Assembly: GCF_034702125.1 (NCBI RefSeq)
Contig: NC_085869.1
Span: 12,084,407-12,148,406, forward strand
Length of the DNA stretch: 64,000 nucleotides
Source: Engraulis encrasicolus
Taxonomy: Eukaryota; Chordata; Actinopteri; Clupeiformes; Engraulidae
Direction of reading: 5' to 3'
In this document: positions 54,601 through 64,000 of the stretch, one piece after another
How the letters are laid out: every line of letters begins with the position of its first letter
How positions within the stretch are numbered: the stretch's first letter is position 1
The notes under the pieces: generated by a model
Seen by the model: the letters and a program-made list of their open reading frames with translations, nothing else
Told to the model about the DNA's origin: nothing
The model's database searches: none
Made by a program: the position numbers and the translations under genes

Positions 54601-55527
54601 CCGAACCACTATTTATTATTCAATGGAATTAAGAGGATATTTCTGTTTTGCCTGAAAGTAATCAAAGGTTGATACATTCTACATTTAACACTACTATGTC
54701 AATACACAACAGCTCCATGTACATACGTGTAGCCTACAGACTATGCTGTCCCCATCTTTGTTACTGAAAACTTTGGTCCACATAGTCATTTCTGTTCATT
54801 TGCACAGAGCCTTTTAGTAAAAAAAAAGTTTTCAAACATTTTTGTGTTTTTTTTGCTATTTCTGACTGATGTTTGTCAGAAAAGTGTTAAGTTGTGAGCT
54901 TACAAATTGTAGGCTAAATGAAGTGAACTCTTACAACTACCTATTCAAACCTTTCAGTGGTCTTTGGTTGAGTCGTAGTTCCTCGACTATCCACATGGTG
55001 GTAGTCTGGTACAATATTGCGTCAACTTGTCATTTCACACTTGTGATATGACGTAATTGTCATTTGTCCATATCATGCGGTAGTATCTCACGCAGTGCCA
55101 GTGATGCGCTTTAATGCCCTTTTTCGGTGAAGATGAGATCAAATGTCATTTTAGTTACGCACGCAATCATAATGACACACGTGCATGTGGACTGATATTT
55201 GAAACATTGCAATGGAAGAAGGCATTCATGATCTCTAATTCAACATGTAAAAGGTCGACAGCAGGCAGCTTGGATGCTCGTTCCTACCTCCTAAATCAGT
55301 CGCGCAGTGTGCCTGTGGAAGGCAGCAATCGTGCATGTGAATTATTCCTGATTTCATTTGCATGTGGTGCCTATGCTACTGATCTTGAACAGAGTCAGCG
55401 TGTAAGTGTATCCCTGATGGTGTCTGGGCAGTATGTGTTTCCATCTCGAATCCTCGCAATTAGTCTGCCAGTCTACTCTGGCTCCACGCACAATCATCAC
55501 TTGCTATATTCTCTCCAAATGTCACAC

Positions 55528-56060
<533 letters not shown>

Positions 56061-56991
56061 GCCCTCGCCTGTCTCACACCCACTGGAACAAACGCCCTCA
56101 TCAGCAGCAACAGCATTGGCCACACACATGACAGGACCCCACTAGCATCAGTGCGGTGATCGCGCTCCAACCTTTTCATCTCTCCAACATGATGGGTCGC
56201 GCAGTGCCAGAAGTTACCGAGAGTGACTCCCCAAACGGGACTGGAGGACGTTTGGAGAAGCTGAAAACGTTCATCTTGAAAACTACTGGACAGGATGATG
56301 GCGCTGAGCGTTGGTGGGAAGCCCTGTCCTGTGAAAAGGCTTACAGAAGGCCCCCCTGTAGCGTGGACTCGCTCAGCGCTCACTGCCCATGTGCAGCTCG
56401 CCTCCAAGAACTTCGGATTCCCGCTGGTACGGCCTGAGTTCAGGGTGACTGAATGATTGCACTGTGTTTATTTTCCTCCCTCTCCTCCGAGGTGGAAAAA
56501 TCCCACCTGGGGCCACTGGAAGAGGTTTCGCGGCTGGCAGCGTGTCCAACCAGTTCTGGCGTCAGCGCGTTGTAACACCTTGTAACCGCAGTGTGGTTTT
56601 TACGAGGGGAACACTAGAGTTCACGGAAAACGCACAATACACTTTAAAATGCGCACGTCATATGAAACAATAACAAAAGATGCATTTTGTTATTTATATT
56701 GCTATTAAAAGCCCATTACATGAAATGTCACATTGTTTGAGGAAAAAAAAAGCAAGGGGAAACACCCACAGGGCTTTTCATGCCCGCGGTTGAGTTAATT
56801 TTGATCATCATGATTTCGTTGTCATTTGTGGAAAGACTATGGTTTGCACGGAACAGTGTGTGGTTGTGGGTCACACGCAAGGTAAAGAGTTTTGTGAGTC
56901 CCGCGTGGCCTTTATCTATCTGTTTATGTGTCTCACTGGTTACGACCCGGGAGTCCTCGATCAAGCCTAATGTTTTCTCTCCATCAGACGC

Positions 56992-57379
56992 TAGGGATGG
57001 CACAAACCGCACCGAAAACCGAAACCGTACAATTCACACGCATACCGAACCGAACCGTGCAATCCATCACAAACCGCAATTCATGTACTGCCCAGAAAAA
57101 TATATAAAACAGAGACTCTAGGAGTATCTTATCCAGTCTCTCTGATTAAAACATTAGCGTATAAGACCAAATCAGAGGATGACACAATTAAAATCACACC
57201 ATTTTCACATTATAAGCCTATACAAACCATATGTAGGATATTTAGTGATAAGTCCGATTCTATTATCCAGTGCACCATGTATCATGAACTAAAAAAAAGA
57301 ACCGTAGAGAACCGAAAACCGTGACCTTGACACCGCGATATGAACCGAACCGTGAATTTTGTGAACCGTACCACCCCTA
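56992..57379. mobile_element. hAT MITE
   Basis: TAGGGATGGCACAAACCGCA...GAACCGTACCACCCCTA with 8-bp duplication TCAGACGC. Confidence 0.85.
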
Positions 57380-58717
57380 TCAGACGCACGAATTACTTTC
57401 TTAATTAGAGAGCAGTAAAGTTGCCACTCACTTATGTAACACCATGGGCCCTTATTTTACAGGCCTCGTGTGGCTTTTTAAAAGAAGGATCGAGACAGAC
57501 CGTTCTTCTACTGTCTAGAGCCATGTGTCAGGTAGCCTACCCCGTTTGACAATTTTTTGATCTGCACATGTTTTAAATTCTGAACAATTTCATGTTTTAA
57601 CAAATGTTTTAAACGGCTCCTTCTGTCTCCCAGCAAGGATAGGCTACATCATCATTGTCTTTGGTGTTTCTGTGGTTCTAAATGGAACAGATTTGCATCA
57701 ATGGCTACTCACATGGGACATTTGACAAAATACACAGAATTAGCTCTCCAGCAATCACTGAGCGCCAGTGTTTATATCACTGCCCTAACGAGCTCATGTC
57801 CTTTGCACGGAAATAGTTTATTTTAAACGAAATTGCTGAGGCAAAAGGGAACGCATTTGTCTGGATGGGGCAACTTATTCTGCTTTAGACTGATCGTTTC
57901 AATCTCATGACAAATAATGGATACATATAAATCAAATTAAACTGTTCCTCTATCAAAGATTTTTTTGGCATCTGATTTATGCTGAGAGAGGGAGAGAGAG
58001 GTGGAGGTGGGGAGCACACTACTTGGTTACACCAAGAAATAAAAACAAAACAAAAAATACACCAAAAAAAACAGAGTCAATATTTGACTTGTGCATTTAT
58101 TTACACACTGCAACAACCTGCGAGCAAATGTTTTCCCTGCTGCCCAGGGGACCCTGCATGTCAGTCAGTGCTCAGGTAGCTTAAGCACTTGCCATCAGAT
58201 AAACCATGTAGCCACAATTGGCCTTTTTTACGAGCCCAGACCGTCCGCAAACATGTCATTAAGCCTGTGTACACAGTGAAGTGTAATTGTGGCAGGTAAG
58301 GTGCCTCGGCCTTTTCGTTATATACTCTGCTTGCCAGCCAGAGTACTTAAAGAGGGAAAGGGGGGAGCAAGCAGGCAGATCGGCCCCACTGTGCGTGTGT
58401 GTGTGTGTGTGTGTGCGTGTGTGTTTGAGGGGGGTGTTTATCAGTAATTTGCAACATCTTGACATGGGGCAGGGAGTACTCGTTCACCACTGATAACACT
58501 ATTAGTATGTGTGGCAGGCCAGGCGCTCAGTCAAGTCGACAAACAAGCTGTCGTTGTGTGTGTGTGTAAGTGTTTGTGTTGGTGGGATACTGGACATGGA
58601 GGACTTGGCCGGCCTCTCTGGAGATGATGTTGCTGGAGATGCAGCCCCACACAGGCCCTCTGTGGCAGCTGTGTGCCCAGAGGAGAGGCATGGCTGGATT
58701 GGCCATTAGGCATATAG

Positions 58718-58907
58718 CAGTGGTGTAGTCTACGTAGAACGCGGGTATACGGAGTATACCCACTTCTAAATTTCAGGGATTTCAGTATACCCACTTAAAA
58801 TTGATTGATCCATTGTTTTGAATAGCACAAATATATACTGTATACCCACTTCAAAAAATGCTCAAATATACAGTATACCCACCATAAAAAAGTAGACTAC
58901 ACCACTG
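58718..58907. mobile_element. hAT MITE, sister of 32142-32336
   Basis: CAGTGGTGTAGTCTACGTAG...GTAGACTACACCACTG; flanks GCATATAG and GCATACAG (one mismatch). Confidence 0.83.
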
Positions 58908-59269
58908 GCATACAGGGCATTTGCCTGTTGGACTGCTGATGATTTTGGCCTGTTCTGTCCCTCAACGCAAGGAAAGGTTATTTGTATAGCGCATTTCATG
59001 CACAGGTGCAACTCCAATGTGCTTCACACAAAAAAATAAAATGCAAAAAGAAAGGAAACAAGAAAGAAAGTGGTATCAGTCCTCATGCCGCCACAGATGA
59101 CCTCTCCAAGTCCGATTTAAGTATTAATTTTGGCTGTTGTGGTCAAAATAGCTCGTTATAGATTACTAAAACTGTTTCCACAGGCTTCATTTTCTCTCCT
59201 AATGCCTGGCGGGCCGGCCTTAACTGAAAAAGCCCAGCCTGATTTTTCAGCCCAGACCAGTCCTGAGGA

Positions 59270-60757
59270 GAGGCAAGGTGTGGTGGGGTTGGGTGTGTTG
59301 AGGGTGTAGGGTAGGAGAGGCAGGGCTGCGGACAGCTTTGGCCGAGCCCAGGACAAAGTCATCCGAAAGGGCCCTCTCGAGCCAATAAATTAGATTAGAT
59401 TAGATTAGATAACTTTTATTGGTACCCAAGGTTAGATTTGATTTGCAGTGAAGTGAGCTTCGCTCACATTTAGGACATACATAACATGCAACCAACCTAC
59501 AATGAACTGTAAACACCAATGTGATAACTTTTAAAACTTTAATGCCCCATGCGCAATTTACTAAAGCCACGCGGTGGGTGACATTACAGAACATTTAGAC
59601 AAAACCAAAAGTAGCCTAGTTTTGTCAAAGTGTTCATTGTGGTCCCAATTCTGGTCCCCCTCCTCTCCCTGGGCCTGGAACAACTGTCCTGTTTGTTCCC
59701 CTCATGTCAGGTTCCCTGACGAGAGGCATAGAGCAGTGTTTCTCAACAGGGGTGCCGAGGCACCCTGGGGTGCCGCGTTCCCCCCTCAGGGGTGCCGTGG
59801 AAACATGGCTGATAAACAAATTATGTAATATAATACATATTTGTCTAAATTAATAAATGAATGCTTAGTCAGTGGAATCTTTCATCTGCCATTTACACAC
59901 AGTAAAGTAAGTTTAGGTTCCAGTAAGCTGCAACTTCGAACGTAGGTTGTATGACGTCTCCCTTGTGTTTATTTTCTAAGCTTGTGTGGTATCGGATGCG
60001 AAGCCATGTAACAGCTTGTAGGTTTGGGGTGCCTTGAGATTTTTCATGAATTGAAAGGGTGACTCGCCTATAGAAAGGTTGAGAAACACTGGCATAGAGG
60101 GATACTGGGACTTTTTTCTGCCAGGATCCCCTTTAGTAGCCTCACACACCATCCTACGTACTTCCGCCAAGAGACTTGGCTCCGCACTACGTCTGGTACC
60201 TGTTTTCTGTGGAGCAATGTTGAGCGGCAGGATTTGTCCTATGTTGTAATTTTATCCTACGGTAGGATGTTCTGTCAGATATGTCTGTTAAACTGTCCTA
60301 CATCTCCAAAGATAGATGTCAGATATGTTTGTTCAATAACTTATCCTGATTTTCCCGAAAATTTCCTTCCAGCTTCCTGCAATCGCGTCAGATCAAACAA
60401 CCTCCAGACCATGAATACGAAATGAAATGGTAGTATTATGGGATGGTCAGGACCAGGCTACCCCTTTAGACCCTAAGTATACTTTCACGACCCTACCGTA
60501 TGTTCCAAACGCCAAACACTATTTCTCCATTAATATTGCCCAAGCCTTAGCCCACCTGTAATAGTGCACAAGCCTTACCCCACCTGTAATATTGCTAAGC
60601 ACCAAGCCTTACCCCACCTGTAATATTGAAATGTGTTCAGCATTTTCTAAGCCTTACCCCATCTGGGGTGGGGTTGGGTGTGTTGAGGGTATAGGGTAGG
60701 AGAGGCAGGGCTGCTGACAGCTTTGGCTGAGCCCAGGACAAAGTCATCCGAAAGGGC
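59270..60757 (+). repeat. Duplicated 95-bp segment (59275-59370 and 60662-60757)
   Basis: Both carry GGTTGGGTGTGTTGAGGGT and GACAAAGTCATCCGAAAGGG with few differences; the hAT MITE at 59734 lies between. Confidence 0.75.
59734..60091. mobile_element. hAT MITE
   Basis: CAGTGTTTCTCAACAGGGGT...GGTTGAGAAACACTG with 8-bp duplication GCATAGAG. Confidence 0.87.
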
Positions 60758-60869
60758 CCCAAGGCATACAATGCGATGAGGATCCAATTCTGGTCCCCCT
60801 CCTCTCCCATCAAGCATCAAGTCTTGCCCCACCTGTAATATTGCCACATGCCTGGGTTTATGGCCACTA

Positions 60870-60912
<43 letters not shown>

Positions 60913-61248
60913 CACACACCAGCCATTGCCCCCAGACCAAATCCAGCCCAGGTCAGTCCAACCCCCACTACCTCGCCCTGTGCTTCACCCCACCCTGCCC
61001 CCCTGCCCTGGCTCTCTGTTTTGCCACCTCACCCTGCCCCCTGCCCTAGGTCTCTGTTTCCTCACCTCACCCTGTCCCTTAACTCGCCCTGTACCTCGCC
61101 TTGTCCCTCACCTCACCCTACCCTGTCCCCTGCCCTGGCTCTCTGTTTCGTCAAATGTCATTTCTGCTCTCAAACTAAATTTGCTGTGGCCTCAACTGAG
61201 GAGAGCCAGAGCTCATGAAACCTCCACTTTCCCCTTTCGCCTCGTTAA

Positions 61249-61633
61249 AGGGGCACAAGGTAGGATTACGTAGTTTGCACGGTGACCGTGGCGTGCCTTT
61301 CTCAAAATCTACACCGTCATGAATAAATAAGCTCTCTGTGAGAATGTTTTTCATCACAGAATGCCAGCAGTTGATACAAATCTGAATACGGTATATCAAG
61401 CGATTTTTTTTTATTTTTTTTAAATAAGAAAAGTGTTTCCCACGACTCTCGTAGCGGACCGCTCTGTCCAAAGTTACATGTGGGGTTCTCAGCGGGCGGA
61501 CCGTCAAAAAGTGGTCACGAGAATAATCGTTCACTCACTAATGACTCAAATAAGCATTGGCTGACTCTGGACAGTGATTAATTAAATTGATTAAAAATTA
61601 AATTAATTAATTTTAATCCTACTTAGAGCCCCT
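61249..61633. mobile_element. TTAA-target MITE
   Basis: Ends AGGGGCACAAGGTAGGATTA / AATCCTACTTAGAGCCCCT, TTAA at 61245-61248 and 61634-61637. Confidence 0.78.
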
Positions 61634-62524
61634 TTAAAGGAGATGGGGCATATTTATTTCTGTGGGGTGGGGTGGTAATGAGTTGAGTGTGTGTGTGCGC
61701 GCGCACGTGCGTGCGTGCGTACGCGTGTGTGTGTGTGTGTGTGTTGCTCACCTCTACCACGCCCACCAGCCTGTCTGTGTCTGCGAGGTGTCCAATTCTG
61801 CCCTCATGTAGCAGTGAGTGAACATCTGTAAAGTGTTGGAGGAGTGCCAAAGCCAAAAAGAGCCTTCAGTCCATTTGATATGCACCAGCACCTGCACCCG
61901 GCCGCCCTTGCCTTTGGTGTCATTGGCACACCCGCACGCAGGCATACTCACTAACACACACACGTAATGTTTATATGCACATGGATGTGAACACACACAG
62001 CACGCACGCACGTACACACGCATGCACCCACACGCATGCACGCACACACTGACGCATCCATCAACCAGATGTTACAGCAGTGTTTTTGTGACGTCAGAAA
62101 TGCCTGTCAATTTAAGGACCATTTTTTCTTTTCGTTGTTTAACCCACAAACGTAATCACAAAAAATATATAATCATTCTCCTTCTGATGAGATCACACCT
62201 TTTCCTACATATTATTGTGCTACCTTTGAGGAAAATGTTAAATGTTAAAAAGATAAAGAACACCAAGAAATGGGTCACTTTAGGCGACAATTGTCACAAT
62301 CCTAAAGCAATATCCTGGAGTCTATTCCCAATGTTCTGCTTTCATTTCTCAACTTTTCACAGCTTTTCCTTTTCTTCTGTTTTCCCTTTTCTGTCAATTC
62401 CCCCTCTCTCTCTTTCCCTGCTTTCTTTTCCTCTCTTCTCCTTGCTCAGCATTTTCATAACCACAAACAATTTGTACATTCAGGCAGATGTCTTTGATGC
62501 CCAAATGGAGGGGGGATCATGGAA

Positions 62525-62802
<278 letters not shown>

Positions 62803-63353
62803 GTGGCCGTTTGTTTCATTCTGAGCCAGCACCGTATTCCTTTTCACAGTATGGCCATTATGACCAGAACAAATACAACAGGCATTGAGGCAAGCTACAG
62901 TATGGACGGGTGCTGACAATTTCTCTGTGTATCTTTAGAAGGTCAACACTCTCATCAAAACCTCCCCTTTAGTTTACCATTGTGGGATGGTGAAAGTGTT
63001 TTTTTCTCTTTTTTATCTTAATATTCTTTAATTTCGTAATTTGGTGCCAGTAATTTACTGCTGGCTCAGCGTAATGTTTAATAGCTCATATGTGACCTCT
63101 AATATGTGTAAGTTATGTGGGTTGTGTATGTATGCATGTATGTCTGTATATAGGCCTGTGTCCTGTGTTATTTGTTTTTGTCTTGTTCTTGTTTTTTGTC
63201 AGTTGTGCAATAGTCTTGTGATGTGATGTTATGTGTATCTCCTGTCTTAAGCGAGTGTTACTCAGGGACGCAAAAAGAATTTCAGTGAAAACTGACTAAA
63301 TAAAGTATAATCGTAATCATAATCGTAATCGTAATAAATCTGGTAAAATATAT

Positions 63354-63432
63354 GGTGAAATCAGGTAAATTGGGCCACTTTTTTTGTATATAAGCGAATG
63401 GCCCAAAGTGGCCCAATTTACCTGAATTCACC
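63354..63432. repeat. Perfect-type hairpin
   Basis: GGTGAAATCAGGTAAATTGG and CCAATTTACCTGAATTCACC arms of about 28 bp, loop of about 23. Confidence 0.8.
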
Positions 63433-63480
63433 ATAGTGTTGATTCCACACTTGAAGAGTCGATTTACCATCTTTCAGAAA

Positions 63481-63781
63481 GTATTTGAGTTCTCTTGAAT
63501 TAACACTGCAACTCTGTGTACCGTAGTTGTGTCTACAGCTAATATATGGTAGACTGCATAAAATGATTCAAAATGTCAGAAAAAAAACTACACTTTGTAC
63601 TGTCGGATGACATTAGTCAAACCACTGGAAGTATTTGAGTACTCTTTAAGAGTTGAATTAACACTGCAATTTATACTCTGTGTTATGTATGTCTACAGCT
63701 AATATTACGGTAGACTGCATAAAATTATTCAAAATGTCAGAGAAACTACACTTGAAGGATGACATCAGTCAAACCACTGGA
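63481..63781 (+). repeat. Two-copy 150-bp tandem repeat
   Basis: Units 63481-63630 and 63631-63781 both start GTATTTGAGT and end CAAACCACTGGAA; about 85-90% alike by eye. Confidence 0.82.
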
Positions 63782-64000
63782 AAAATATAGGATTACCCCC
63801 GGCCGCGGCCGGCACACAAAAGAAGTGCATGGGTACCGTGCAGACACACACAGACTGTGATTACCCATGAAAATGTGGTTTTGTTCTGAATATAGTTCAG
63901 CCAAGGGGGAAAAATACTGCATGTGACTTGCAATGGTAACATAACCTCCGTGCAACTTATACCGAATTATACTAATTAGGTTATGCTTTAAAGGTTTCTG

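Noticed and set aside
56156..56437. 93-codon ORF downstream of DNAJC10
   Set aside because: Looks less repetitive than its neighbours, but I recognise no family and see no flanking exons.
62022..62490. Possible exon of a neighbouring gene (for example FRZB)
   Set aside because: Translated sequence has no cysteine-rich frizzled pattern and runs into (CT)n.

Overview
The window is vertebrate nuclear DNA, almost certainly from a ray-finned fish. Two multi-exon genes with GT-AG introns can be read out completely. The remainder is packed with long (CA)n, (TG)n, (GA)n and (CT)n arrays, tRNA-headed SINEs, and many short hAT-type and TTAA-target elements of the kinds common in teleosts. Species cannot be fixed from the sequence. 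Gene identities come from recalled family sequence, not from a database search.

Layout: 1-8700 is intergenic and made of microsatellites, SINEs and MITEs, with no supportable gene. On the minus strand, 10260-19419 is NUP35 (nucleoporin Nup35/Nup53), 9 coding exons and 315 codons. On the plus strand, 20826-54011 is DNAJC10 (ERdj5), 22 coding exons and 799 codons plus a probable non-coding first exon ending at 20170. The two genes are head to head; only about 0.75 kb separates the NUP35 start codon from the first DNAJC10 splice donor. From about 54.6 kb to the end the window is again repeats without a supportable gene. Human NUP35 and DNAJC10 lie in the same part of 2q32, so the pairing fits known synteny.

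NUP35 is an inner-ring nuclear pore protein with an Nup53-type RRM and a C-terminal amphipathic helix. DNAJC10 is an ER-luminal J-domain disulfide reductase: signal peptide, J domain with HPD, four CxxC thioredoxin domains (CSHC, CPPC, CGPC, CGPC) and KDEL. Every DNAJC10 junction keeps frame and the exon lengths sum to an intact protein.

The most unusual observations are: (1) exon edges of both genes, together with their splice sites, have been copied repeatedly into neighbouring introns, often next to CA/TG arrays, giving decoy acceptors and donors at nine or more places; (2) a 2.93-kb palindromic transposon sits in DNAJC10 intron 2, with two 1,211-bp near-identical arms carrying transposase-like coding sequence, inserted in a SINE with a 6-bp target duplication; (3) an hAT-like element appears to have landed exactly on the 3' splice site of DNAJC10 exon 10, so the target-site duplication supplies the acceptor now in use; (4) the in-frame exon holding the CPPC active site is flanked by complementary (TG)n and (CA)n arrays; (5) the ER-retention signal is split so that the last coding exon supplies only D-E-L.
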